Positions 1 through 9,677 of a DNA stretch of 64,000 bases are shown here, piece after piece (position 1 is the first letter of the stretch; the number at the start of each line of letters is the position of its first letter). The position numbers were made by a program, and so were the translations under genes. The notes beneath the pieces were generated by a model that searched no databases, had not been told where the DNA came from, and saw only the letters and a program-made list of their open reading frames with translations. Source of the stretch: Isoetes taiwanensis (lineage: Eukaryota > Streptophyta > Lycopodiopsida > Isoetales > Isoetaceae); assembly GCA_021234155.1 (NCBI GenBank), contig JAJEKV010000017.1:183593-247592 (forward strand). Reading direction: 5' to 3'.

Positions 1-296
1 AAGATTCTAAAGATTCAACATGGTTTATCTTAAGCACATTTAGAGTTATTATTGTTTTCATTTAATATATCTTCTTCTAAAAACCTTCATGGGTTCCTTT
101 GTATACCTGGTTAGGTCTTAACGTTAACATTGCTAATATTTTATTTGTCTATTTAGAATGAAAAAGGAAACTTGTTAATATGATTCCTCTTGCTTATAAA
201 TATTGTTTCTTAATGTCTTTGATTATTTTTAGAAAAATAGGGATGTTGTTCCTTAATTAAATTATGGTAAATTTTCTAGTAGAATTTTGTTCCTAT

Positions 297-448
297 CTGT
301 CTCTAAAGCCTCCCCTTCGGGGGTCAGATAAGTCCAATAGTCTGGGACTATTTGGATGTCTTTTCTAGTTACAAGAATTAGTCTAGGCTAGTATATATAT
401 TACCCTACTTCTGATCACCAGTCTTACTGGTGTGGGCTTTAGAGACAG
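297..448 (+). ncRNA. Candidate structured RNA domain in unit 1
   Basis: A perfect 14-bp stem (297-310 pairs with 435-448) closes a 152-nt domain. Inside are a C(UUCG)G tetraloop hairpin (312-323), a 10-bp stem with one bulge and a 3-nt loop (333-342 with 346-356), a possible CTAG-paired arm (365-391), and a 6-bp hairpin with a 5-nt loop (416-421 with 427-432). This makes a multi-branched, cloverleaf-like fold. It lies upstream of the long exon, in what I infer is an intron. I could not match it to a hammerhead, HDV or group I/II intron core. It could be a ribozyme, an RT recognition structure or a snoRNA-like RNA; the function is unknown. Confidence 0.55.
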
Positions 449-554
449 TTTCTTTTTTCTGATCTATGTCTTATTTATGATTCTTTTATCTCTCGTTTTT
501 ACTTTATCACGTGTTAAAAAAATTTTTTTTGAAGGTAGGTAACCCAATAATATT

Positions 555-2060
555 ATAACACGCATTGATGGTAACCAACACACAAGCTATCAAAATCAAC
601 TTGAAAACAGGCCTGGATGGTACCCCGAGCTTGGAAAATTGGGTTATGAAGCTGCTGGTATTGTAGCACCTAATAGGGCAGTTCAAACAGTCTTGGCATG
701 CATCATGAAGATTGGACTCCATAATGTCTTTATTAGCAATGAAAGTGCACTGGTTGATGGAGAAATTTCTGTAATTCTCTTCCTTGGGTTCGACAAAATG
801 CTTGAACTGGTTGGTAGTTTCAAGTTTTCAGAATTTGATCAGTGTAGAAAAAATATTGAGGAAGCTTATGCTAACCTCCCTGCTACACATATCTCAGCAG
901 ATAGGAAAGATCTAGATGACCTACTTGCATTTGTCAAAGGCTTAACAGCTCTAGAGAGTAGAAACTCTTTTAGAATTTCATATCCCCCTAATGATACTAC
1001 TGATAACCAAGTTATAGCAGCACCAGATCCAGAACCTGAGCAATTGGATAATTTTCTGTTCGACATAGATATGTTACCCAATAATGCTGAAGCTGCAGTA
1101 ACAAATTGTGCTGAAGTTGACATTGCTGACATTTTGATTGATGATGAGGAAAAAGTCAAAACTGAACTTCTTAAATATAACATCAAGGAATTGAATTTAT
1201 TCAATTGTGGCCCTTTTCCCATTATGAGCAGCAGAAATATTGAGATTCACGGGGAGCAGTTTCAGCAGACATTATGGAAAAGCAGGAACCTTGGAGTCAT
1301 TGCTCCAATCAGTAAGGACAGCTTGATCAAGATGGCTCGCTTGAATATTTCAGAGGTAAACAAAGCTGAAACTGATGCATTTTCTTTCACCAAACATATT
1401 AAAAGGATAAACTATCAGTTTCCTTTTGGTCTCAGTTTTTTGGATAGAACTTGTGAGATTGGAAATGGGCTTTTTATTGGACAGAAGGGCCACATGGCCA
1501 AAACAGATGAGAAAAGAATTGATTTTTACCTTAAGAAGATTTGGAGGACATATTGCCCATTCATCAAATGCAACTGTGACAAACTCACTGATAGAAAATG
1601 TCCAGATAACATTACTTGGTTCGATCAGCTTCTTTGGCACATGCTCAATCACTTGGAGGACATTTGGCCTGACAAATCTATCCAGCTTAGGTTTGCTGAA
1701 TTCTGTAGGTTCCTTTCTACTGAACCAATCAAGGGTGTTGTTCTTGAATACATTGGATACCTACGGGTCAGAAACCTCATGTTTGCCATGACTCATAGAT
1801 ATGCAGAAGACAAAAACGTTAACTTTAAGGCTGAATTTGGAAACTATAGAGTCGTGGACATCATTGAAAAGACAATCAAGCCCATTTCATTCTTATATGA
1901 TCATCAGCACGACAATAACAGTTTTGGATATGGCAGTACATACAAAAAGAGGGCAACACCAAATAATACTTCTGCTTGTGGTATTTTGAGACCACCAAAA
2001 CTTGCAAGGAAGACCTGTACTGGTAACAAAGCTACAATTCAGCGTTAAGAATCTTATGAG
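555..2060 (+). CDS. Long exon of the RT element, unknown function (unit 1)
   Basis: A frame open for about 497 codons. Residues early in it (ENRPGWYPELGKLGYEAA) match unit 2, where the same frame follows a clean splice acceptor, so I treat this as an internal exon; unit 1 has ATA where unit 2 has ATG. No known domain was recognised. The middle holds a Cys/Trp-rich stretch (CNCDKL, then ITWFDQLLWHMLNHLEDIW). A GAG|GTATGA donor at 2060/2061 is in phase 0 with this frame, and the acceptor at 2216 opens the RT frame in phase 0. The one obstacle is an in-frame TAA at 2046-2048, present in both units. The exon probably supplies the N-terminal part of the RT protein, but the TAA leaves this unproven. 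Confidence 0.6.
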
Positions 2061-2216
2061 GTATGACTTTATTCTGTACTGCCTCCTTTGAATGGGCTGA
2101 CTGAACTTGCATTTGCATCAAAATCAGGCCACAGTGCCTAAACTATATTATCTTGGGTTTATCCCAAAAACTTATTTTCTCCAAATTACTAAAGATCCTT
2201 TTGACTGTTTTAACAG
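2061..2216 (+). other. Candidate phase-0 intron between long exon and RT exon
   Basis: Starts GTATGA and ends with a pyrimidine-rich stretch and TTTTAACAG. It is 156 nt long, with a TTTTGACTG branch-like motif close to the 3' end. Splicing would join the frame before it to the RT frame in phase 0. In unit 2 the acceptor CAG appears as an altered AAGG at about 9674-9677, one of many CAG lesions there. Introns kept inside a retroelement are unusual except in Penelope-like elements. Confidence 0.5.
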
Positions 2217-4289
2217 ATCAAAAGAAAGGTGCTCTTCATCAAGTCTGATGGCAGATGGAAATTACAAACTATCAAGGAGAAACAAAAAAAGAAATACGTC
2301 CATTTTACATACTTTTCTAAAGTAGTTGATAAAATTCCCTTTACCAGCACTTTCAAGAGTGTTCTCTGCAGATATTTTGGCATCACAGGTTATGACATCT
2401 GGGAGAACACGGTTTTTGGTTGGAGATACACTTCAACTTTAAAAGACATGTTATACAAACCAAAAATGGTTTTTACTGATGTAAACCATTCTGTTTGCCC
2501 ATGTTCTATTCCTAAACTTAATAAATATATTGATATTAGCATTGGTCATGTTAGGACCACAAATCTGAATATTGTGCATAACAGAGCCCTTAGAAATTGG
2601 CTATCTCTTGGTCTGAATCACATACCAGATCAGCCTTTTACCTTACCAGATTTCAAAAATGAAATGAATCTTACAATTGAGCAGTTCTTTATGATACATA
2701 GATTTTCCTTAATGGATGAAGACATAAACAGAATTGAGGACTGTAAACATACCCTGAGAAAGGAAACAAAGTGGCTGGCCATAAACTATGTTAAGGAAAA
2801 TGATGATAGAAAGAAGAAATTTCCCATTGCTGATGAAGCACTAATTAGGAATATGGAGTGGATTATTGGAAATTTATATGTATCAGGAATTGACAAAGCA
2901 GCAAATAATCCATCTTTTATATGCCCTTTGCATATTAGGATGGAGGCAGAAAAAAGGCTTAAAAGTGATGATTTCGAAGCATGTGACATCAATGTTGAAC
3001 AACTGATTACCCGGATTGAAGTAGATATGGCTAATATCTTGACTGAAAGCATGTTTCTTAGTAAAGAACTTCCTTACCTCCTTGGAATCTACAAAGCACA
3101 TAAACAGGAATATAGGTGGATCACGAATGCTCACAATACTATCTTTTCTGTTACTGCTTCTATCATTGCTGAAGGGCTAAACATTATTCTTAATATTTGG
3201 CCTCTTATTTGTTTAGAAAAATGCAAGGCAGCAAATATTTTTATGGGGGATAAGATTAAAGCTTGCTGGATCATCAGTTCTATCTATGATATGGTCTGCA
3301 ATATGCCAACTAAAGTTAGTGAGGTATTTGTTGCTGACATAACAAAGTGTTATGATAACATACCACTTGATGGTGATGAAGGAATTTGTAATATCATGGA
3401 ACAGGTCATCATATTATCCTGGGACTTCAAGAAGAAAGAATGCAGCAAATCTAATCTATGGTACCATATTAATGAGAAAGGGAACATTGTTATGGAATGG
3501 AAAAAGAATGATCCTGAAGGAAAGAAATGGAAGATTATGGATAAGATGCAATTTATCAGACTCAATACATGGCTTCTAAATAATTGCTATCTTTGCATGT
3601 ACAATGGTATCTGGAGGCAGAAAAAAGGCATCCCAATGGGATTTGCATCCAGCCCGGGCTGGTGCAACATCTATTTAGCCTGGTTTGAGTTAAAATTCAT
3701 TTTAAAGCTTACATCTCAAGGGAAATTAAAGGAAGCGGCCTCTTTTGGACATACTTTCAGATATATGGATGACATAATCAGTCTGAACAACCCTTATATC
3801 AGGAAAAGTCTGGGACTTATGGAAAATGATGTCAACTGCCCACAGCTTTACAATTTGCAACAACTTGGTATAAAGGATGAAACCGTTTACAATGAAATGG
3901 AAGCTGGAATTAAGGTGAATTTTCTGAATTTATGCATAGAAGTCACTGCGCCACACTTTGGACTTTTTACTACTTACAGATATGATAAGAGGAGCAAGCT
4001 CCCATTTTTGACATCTAGGTTCATACATGCTAGTAGCTGTCGTCCATATCTAATGGCATGCAATGTTATTGTATCCCAAGTTCAGCCATACTTATACGTG
4101 CATTCAAGTCCTATTTGTGCGGCTATGGACCTGAAAGACCTCATCTATACATTCATCAATAATGGGTTTAGAAAAGAGGATGTTTGGCATAAGGTACTCA
4201 AGACTCTGCGTGAAGTTACATTTCCTGGACTCAAATTTGATATCCATACGTTGGTCTTCGAACTAAATAAATACAGGTACTTAACTTAG
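2217..4289 (+). CDS. Reverse transcriptase exon, Penelope-like/TERT-type (unit 1)
   Basis: A single open frame of about 690 aa from the inferred acceptor to a TAG stop, with no ATG near its start, as expected for an exon. RT landmarks in order: motif A (ADITKCYDNIPLDG, near residue 373) with its Asp; the GIPMGFASSPGW motif (near 470); and catalytic YMDD within FRYMDDIISLNNP (near 515). A later YDKRSKLPF segment (near 595) and a basic C-terminus follow. The 'DNIP', 'GIPMG..SP' and 'YMDD..S.NNP' pattern recalls Penelope-like and related telomerase-type RTs rather than LTR or ordinary LINE enzymes. No endonuclease follows the RT, so an EN-minus type is possible. The RT call is secure; the clade is a judgement that needs a tree. 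Confidence 0.85.
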   Translation: MKRKVLFIKSDGRWKLQTIKEKQKKKYVHFTYFSKVVDKIPFTSTFKSVLCRYFGITGYDIWENTVFGWRYTSTLKDMLYKPKMVFTDVNHSVCPCSIPKLNKYIDISIGHVRTTNLNIVHNRALRNWLSLGLNHIPDQPFTLPDFKNEMNLTIEQFFMIHRFSLMDEDINRIEDCKHTLRKETKWLAINYVKENDDRKKKFPIADEALIRNMEWIIGNLYVSGIDKAANNPSFICPLHIRMEAEKRLKSDDFEACDINVEQLITRIEVDMANILTESMFLSKELPYLLGIYKAHKQEYRWITNAHNTIFSVTASIIAEGLNIILNIWPLICLEKCKAANIFMGDKIKACWIISSIYDMVCNMPTKVSEVFVADITKCYDNIPLDGDEGICNIMEQVIILSWDFKKKECSKSNLWYHINEKGNIVMEWKKNDPEGKKWKIMDKMQFIRLNTWLLNNCYLCMYNGIWRQKKGIPMGFASSPGWCNIYLAWFELKFILKLTSQGKLKEAASFGHTFRYMDDIISLNNPYIRKSLGLMENDVNCPQLYNLQQLGIKDETVYNEMEAGIKVNFLNLCIEVTAPHFGLFTTYRYDKRSKLPFLTSRFIHASSCRPYLMACNVIVSQVQPYLYVHSSPICAAMDLKDLIYTFINNGFRKEDVWHKVLKTLREVTFPGLKFDIHTLVFELNKYRYLT

Positions 4290-4362
4290 TCCCTTGGTTT
4301 TTAGCACCATAGGAGCATTTATATTTGATTTGGACATCATAAGTTTCTGCATAATGTAGTTG

Positions 4363-4470
4363 GCGGGGGGTCCCTTTGTACAAAGGGGACCCTCCAGCCC
4401 TCTTTGTACTATCATAGGGACCCTCCTGCCTTCCGGAAGGAGGGAGGAATATATATATATATATATATAC
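4363..4470 (+). other. 3' hairpins and TA tract after the RT exon
   Basis: A near-perfect palindrome around GTAC (4367-4392), formed by GGTCCCTTTG and its complement, is followed by a second hairpin around TTCCGGAA (4425-4447) and a (TA)n run (4449-4470). Unit 2 repeats both at 11826-11942 with an extra GGGACCC block. Their position just after the RT stop fits a role in 3' end formation or RT recognition, but that is inference. Confidence 0.45.
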
Positions 4471-4985
4471 CACGTGTTATCTCCTCTTTTCTCACTTCTA
4501 CGTATGATAGTTTTCTTACAAATATGTTTCTCTAAAGTATAGATTCATCTGGATCTGATTACATCTTTCAGGTCACCTTTAGCACCAATATCTGTGACAT
4601 TTGTTAAGACAGTAGTATAACCTAATCTTGTGAAGAAATACAGAAACATTTTTATGCTCGAATTTTCCCAGCCTTTACCATAACTTATGCTTACTAATGC
4701 AGGACTTTGTCAGCATCCTTTGATAATATGTTCCACATGTTTCCAAAAGGTTGGTGCCAATTGCCCTACACTTATCGTTAAATTTTCAATATTTTCTGGA
4801 GACTAAAGATTGGGCCTCAACACATTGATTACTTTACATTTGGATTACATCTAATATCTTACCATACATTTAGATTTGACTTTAAACTTACCCATTGAGA
4901 CGTATAATCACTTTAAGCATAAAATTCCTAGACGTGTTTACACACTTACTACAGTTGAATTTAATAAAAATAGGTAAATCCTATG

Positions 4986-5126
4986 CAATATGTTCTTACT
5001 ATGACTGGGGGTCAAATAATTTGTTTCTTGTTGAAATAAATATTATAGTTGCCCTGCAATATGTTCTCACTATGACTGGGGGTCAAATAATTTGTTTCTT
5101 GTTGAAATAAATATTATAGTTGCCCT
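4986..5126 (+). repeat. 71-bp tandem repeat (2 copies) in unit 1
   Basis: Two adjacent copies of a unit starting CAATATGTTCT and ending at TTGCCCTG. Unit 2 has the same pair at about 12469-12610, so the duplication predates the tandem amplification of the element. Confidence 0.8.
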
Positions 5127-5976
5127 GTATTATGGTTAATACCACCTATGGATAGACCTTTTCCCTCTTGAAACAGTATGTTCAGAATTCTGCTCCTTTA
5201 TTTAGCACTCTGCTATTGCTTTAAATCATGGGGTTATTTTGCATCATGGTGGTAAGAATATATTTATAATTACTTCCCCCTTTGTTATTTACAAAGGTTA
5301 AGTGGTTTAACTAAACTTCATGGTAAGGATAGTTAACATCTAAAAATTGGTTAATTTCCAGTACAAATATTGACATCTGGAGATTTTTTGATAATCTCGA
5401 GTACAAATATTTTTATGAGCTTATAGCTTATGCTGAACTTTAAGTGATTATTGGCAAAGTTTCCATAGGAAACACCAAGAGTAAACGAACATTTGAGAAA
5501 TATAACAGGACTAGGAACATGGGAGTGGATTTAACCACAAGTCCATGTTTGTTAAGCAATTTATAAAATACATACCTTGAGAGATTTATTTGCTTAGTTA
5601 ATCGAAGATATTGGAATTAATTCTAAGATCCCTAATTTGTTACCCTAAAAAGTTCGAGGGCTTTTGCAACTGCGGCAAACCCTAAAATGCTGCCGGGTCG
5701 TTGAAGAATCCACATAAGACCTATCCTACCTGGAAAATGCATTTCGACTTTGATAATTAGCTGGAAGTTCAGCAGATGTTCTGTTACATGCATGGCCTGC
5801 TTAGCCATTGATCGATTCAGGTATAATTGTAAGGCATAGATGATGATTTAAACTTCTTTTAAGTATCAGTTTAAACAGGTTATTGAATCACGAAGTAAGC
5901 TTATGGATTTAAACAGATTATTGTCTCCCCTAAATATTTCGGACTTGCCTTATTATGAAATTATGGTAGCAGCAGT

Positions 5977-6312
5977 ATGCGGCCGGAAGGGTCCCAGAAC
6001 AGGGGTCATACAAGGGGAAAACTGATTGAAGCTCTCAGAAGGGCCGGGATTGAGCATCCTAGTGCTCAACCCACAAAGGCACAGCTTCTAGAATTATGCA
6101 GAATGCATAATATTGATCCCAATAGGGATAGTCCTAATGTGGGCATCACTAAGTTTATACCAGCCCTTCAGAATTGTGCTAATGCCTCTAAGGCAAAAGA
6201 AGCTCCAGGCAAGAACAAGGAAATTTCTGAAGATAAGAGCATCGAGATTGTAGCTGATTCTATTAATGAGGAGGAGGAGGACATCTCTGATGATGAACCT
6301 CAGCTTAATCAG
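5977..6312 (+). CDS. SAP-like N-terminal exon of the RT element
   Basis: An ATG-initiated frame of 112 codons running up to an AATCAG|GTTTAA donor. Residues 13-40 (RGKLIEALRRAGIEHP, then PTKAQLLELCRMH) resemble a SAP/HeH helix-extended-helix DNA-binding motif. The C-terminal part is acidic (EEEEDISDDEP). If the frame is read through, it stops one codon after the donor. Spliced in phase 0 to 7171-7287, it continues. By position this is the first coding exon of the copy whose RT lies in unit 2. A role in binding nucleic acid or guiding the RT to chromatin is inference. It could instead be a separate small ORF of 113 aa. Confidence 0.5.
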
Positions 6313-7170
6313 GTTTAAATTTATTTACATTTATGCATTGCATAAATAACTAGATTGAAAACTACTAGAAGAAGGTTTTTCTTTTAAGCTTATCCGCACT
6401 TTGATTCGCTCCCTTACTTTACTTTTACTTTATTCTACTCTTCTTAAATTTTTCTACGGGTGACTGACTACGAAGTATGTTCCAATTTAAGAAAAATAGA
6501 TTACTATAGGACTTTTTGTTTCCAAGTAGTGATGGCCAGATCCAGATTGTGTGGAGCCCAGGTTTAAAAACATGATTAATGGAACCAAGTTATAATAGTA
6601 ATCTTACAGTGTGCTCAATCTGTATTATTGATCTAGCTATGTTTTTGAAAAGATTAACCTAGATTAAATACATGAAATAAGATGATCTAACAAGGTAGTA
6701 TTATCCTGAACCAATCAGTAAAGATGAGTTACCATAAACTAGTGGGATAAAGTAATTCCCTATCTGGTTAAAGAGGTTTACTTCAAACTAAGGAGGTTGG
6801 ATGGGGCACATTAATTGAATTACTGATCTACTGCAGATGGTGGGCCAGAATTCTCAAATTGACAAACATCACCTAAGCTTGTTCTTGATAATGCTGATAA
6901 TTAGATTAAGCACACCAGATCTTATATGTTGGTTATCAAGTTATCTTTAATTTCTGATGTAGATTATTTATGGTGACCTATACTGCAATATTTCATTTTC
7001 TTAGTTTACTTATTCTAACCAGTTTAATTGGCTTATCTGGTTTTTTCTTATTTACTTAGACATCACCTGTGGGTAAAGGGCTGAAAATGCCAAGAGTGTT
7101 TACTGCTTACCTGCTAGTAGCTTAGCATTTTACCCTGTTTTAAGGCTAACTTGCTCTGGTTCTACTGCAG
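6313..7170 (+). other. Candidate intron between SAP-like exon and short exon
   Basis: GTTTAA donor and TTCTACTGCAG acceptor, 858 nt, phase 0 on both sides. No gene is seen inside. Around 6380-6530 unit 1, not unit 2, carries the CTG-type lesions (CTG appearing as ACG or CTTTG). Confidence 0.4.
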
Positions 7171-7287
7171 GTAACCAAACACTCTTCTCCCATCTCTGTG
7201 CATTCGGATGTGGATGTTTGCTTGCGTGAAGTATTGAAGGATTTAATTTCTACTTGTGGAACCATATTTATTGTTATTTTAATTACG
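7171..7287 (+). CDS. Short exon B of the RT element
   Basis: 117 nt (39 codons) between a TGCAG acceptor and an ACG|GTACAT donor, open in the phase that continues the SAP-like exon. It encodes VTKHSSPISVHSDVDVC and then a hydrophobic helix-like tail. Phase 0 at both ends fits joining to the acceptor at 7979 in unit 2. Unit 2 has the same exon at 14635-14751. The protein is not recognised; exon status rests on splice signals and phase only. Confidence 0.4.
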
Positions 7288-7744
7288 GTACATCTTATAA
7301 GTTAAAAGGGTATAATACTCTCACATCTTTTGTTACTTTCTATTATAACTTGTTAATGGAAGCATCTCATTAAATTCTGGTCGACATAGTTTTGTGAGGT
7401 ACCTTTTTGTTTCACAATAGTTCTGATTATACATCTATAACTGTTAAAAGATTCTAAAGATTCAACATGGTTTATCTTAAGCACATTTAGAGTTATTATT
7501 GTTTTCATTTAATATATCTTCTTCTAAAAACCTTCATGGGTTCCTTTGTATACCTGGTTAGGTCTTAACGTTAACATTGCTAATATTTTATTTGTCTATT
7601 TAGAATGAAAAAGGAAACTTGTTAATATGATTCCTCTTGCTTATAAATATTGTTTCTTAATGTCTTTGATTATTTTTTAGAAAAATAGGGATGTTGTTCC
7701 TTAATTAAATTATGGTAAATTTTCTAGTAGAATTTTGTTCCTAT

Positions 7745-7896
7745 CTGTCTCTAAAGCCTCCCCTTCGGGGGTCAGATAAGTCCAATAGTCTGGGACTATT
7801 TGGATGTCTTTTCTAGTTACAAGAATTAGTCTAGGCTAGTATATATATTACCCTACTTCTGATCACCAGTCTTACTGGTGTGGGCTTTAGAGACAG
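7745..7896 (+). ncRNA. Candidate structured RNA domain in unit 2
   Basis: Same fold as at 297-448. The 14-bp closing stem (7745-7758 with 7883-7896), the UUCG hairpin and both internal stems are all kept. It lies between the short exon that ends at 7287 and the splice acceptor at 7979, so it is intronic if the inferred gene model is right. The two copies are almost identical, so they give no covariation evidence. Confidence 0.55.
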
Positions 7897-7979
7897 TTTC
7901 TTTTTTCTGATCTATGTCTTATTTATGATTCTTTTATCTCTGTTTTACTTACAGTCTGTGTTAAAAAAATTTTTTACAG

Positions 7980-9515
7980 GAAGGTAACTCAGCCAATATT
8001 ATGACACGCATTGATGGTAACCAACACACAAGCTATCAAAATCAACTTGAAAACAGGCCTGGATGGTACCCCGAGCTTGGAAAATTGGGTTATGAAGCTG
8101 CTGCTATTGTAGCACCTAATAGGGCAGTTCAAACAGTCTTGGCATGCATCATGAAGATTGGACTCCATAATGTCTTTATTAGCAATGAAAGTGCACTGGT
8201 TGATGGAGAAATTTCTGTAATTCTCTTCCTTGGGTTCGACAAAATGCTTGAACTGGTTGGTAGTTTCAAGTTTTCAGAATTTGATCAGTGTAGAAAAAAT
8301 ATTGAGGAAGCTTATGCTAACCTCCCTGCTACACATATCTCAGCAGATAGGAAAGATCTAGATGACCTACTTGCATTTGTCAAAGGCTTAACAGCTCTAG
8401 AGAGTAGAAACTCTTTTAGAATTTCATATCCCCCTAATGATACTACTGATAACCAAGTTATAGCAGCACCAGATCCAGAACCTGAGCAATTGGATAATTT
8501 TCTGTTCGACATAGATATGTTACCCAATAATCTTTGAAGGCAAAGTAACAAATTGTCTTTGAAGTTGACATTCTTGACATTTTGATTGATGATGAGGAAA
8601 AAGTCAAAACTGAACTTCTTAAATATAACATCAAAGGAATTGAATTTATTCAATTGTGGCCCTTTTCCCATTATGAGCAGCAGAAATATTGAGATTCACG
8701 GGGAGCAGTTTCAGCAGACATTATGGAAAAGCAGGAACCTTGGAGTCATTGCTCCAATCAGTAAGGACAGCTTGATCAAGATGGCTCGCTTGAATATTTC
8801 AGAGGTAAACAAAGCTGGCCCGATGCATTTTCTTTCACCAAACATATTAAAAGGATAAACTATCGGTTTCCTTTTTGGTCTCGATTTTTGGATAGAACTT
8901 GTGAGATTGGAAATGGGCTTTTATTGGATTGTACGGAGAAGGGCCACATGGCCAAAACAGATGAGAAAAGAATTGATTTTTACCTTAAGAAGATTTGGAG
9001 GACATATTGCCCATTCATCAAATGCAAGCGTGACAAACTCAGCGATAGAAAATGTCCGGATAACATTACTTGGTTCGATCGGCTTCTTTGGCACATGCTC
9101 AATCACTTGGAGGACATTTGGCCCGACAAATCTATCCGACTTAGGTTTCTTTGAATTGTAGGTTCCTTTCTCTTGAACCAATCAAGGGTGTTGTTCTTGA
9201 ATACATTGGATACCCTACGGATCGAGAAAACCTCATGTTTGCCATGACTCATAGATATCACGAGAAGACAAAAAGCGTTAACTTTAAGGCTGAATTTGGA
9301 AACTATAGAGTCGTGGACATCATTGAAAAGACAATCAAGCCCATTTCATTCTTATATGATCATCAACACGACAATAACGGTTTTGGATATAGCGGTGCAT
9401 ACAAAAGAGGGCAACACCAAATAATATACCTTGTGGTATTTTGAGACCACCAAAACTTGCAAGGAAGACTGTCTTGTGTAACAAAGCTACAATTCGGCGT
9501 TAAGAATCTTATGAG
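7980..9515 (+). pseudogene. Long exon of the RT element, frameshifted (unit 2)
   Basis: Starts at a good acceptor (TTTTTTACAG|GAAGG), with an in-frame ATG at 8001. It is open to a TGA near 8535, then broken by small differences from unit 1 at about 8527-8570, 8815, 8880-8935, 9145-9165 and 9420. The donor ATGAG|GTATGA is kept at 9515/9516, and the TAA before it is also kept. Nearly all breaks lie at positions where unit 1 reads CAG or CTG, so the frameshifts may be assembly errors rather than decay. Confidence 0.65.
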
Positions 9516-9677
9516 GTATGACTTTATTTCAGATGCTTGCCTCCTTTGAACTAAATTTGAATGAACTTGCATTTGCATCAAAATCAGAGCCACGGTGCCT
9601 AAACTATATTATCTTGGGTTTATCCCAAAACTTATTTTCTCCAAATTACTAAAAGATCCTTTTGACTGTTTTTAAGG

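Larger units (their letters stand above)
4290..5976. other. 3' non-coding region of unit 1
   Basis: No convincing gene. It contains two G/C-rich palindromic hairpins and a TA tract directly after the RT exon, then a 71-bp tandem repeat at 4986-5126, then AT-rich sequence up to the SAP-like exon. It probably includes the 3' UTR of one copy and the promoter/5' UTR of the next. The start ATG at 5977 is the first in its frame. Confidence 0.6.
1..7447 (+). mobile_element. RT-element tandem unit 1
   Basis: First full repeat unit. Its opening bases recur at 7448 and again at 14914, so the units are head-to-tail and about 7.45 kb long. Order within the unit: AT-rich leader, folded RNA domain (297-448), long open exon (555-2060), candidate intron, RT exon (2217-4289), 3' hairpins and a TA tract (4363-4470), a 71-bp tandem repeat, then about 0.8 kb of non-coding DNA, a SAP-like exon (5977-6312) and a short exon (7171-7287). 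No integrase, protease, RNase H or GIY-YIG endonuclease was recognised. Head-to-tail copies and retained introns are known hallmarks of Penelope-like elements; that assignment is inference. The window opens inside the array, so more units may lie to the left. Confidence 0.85.

Noticed and set aside
411-440. Possible hammerhead ribozyme core (CTGATCA followed by a hairpin)
   Set aside because: The core needs CTGATGA and a GAAA after the hairpin; here the sequence is CTGATCA and TGGG, so the catalytic bases are missing.
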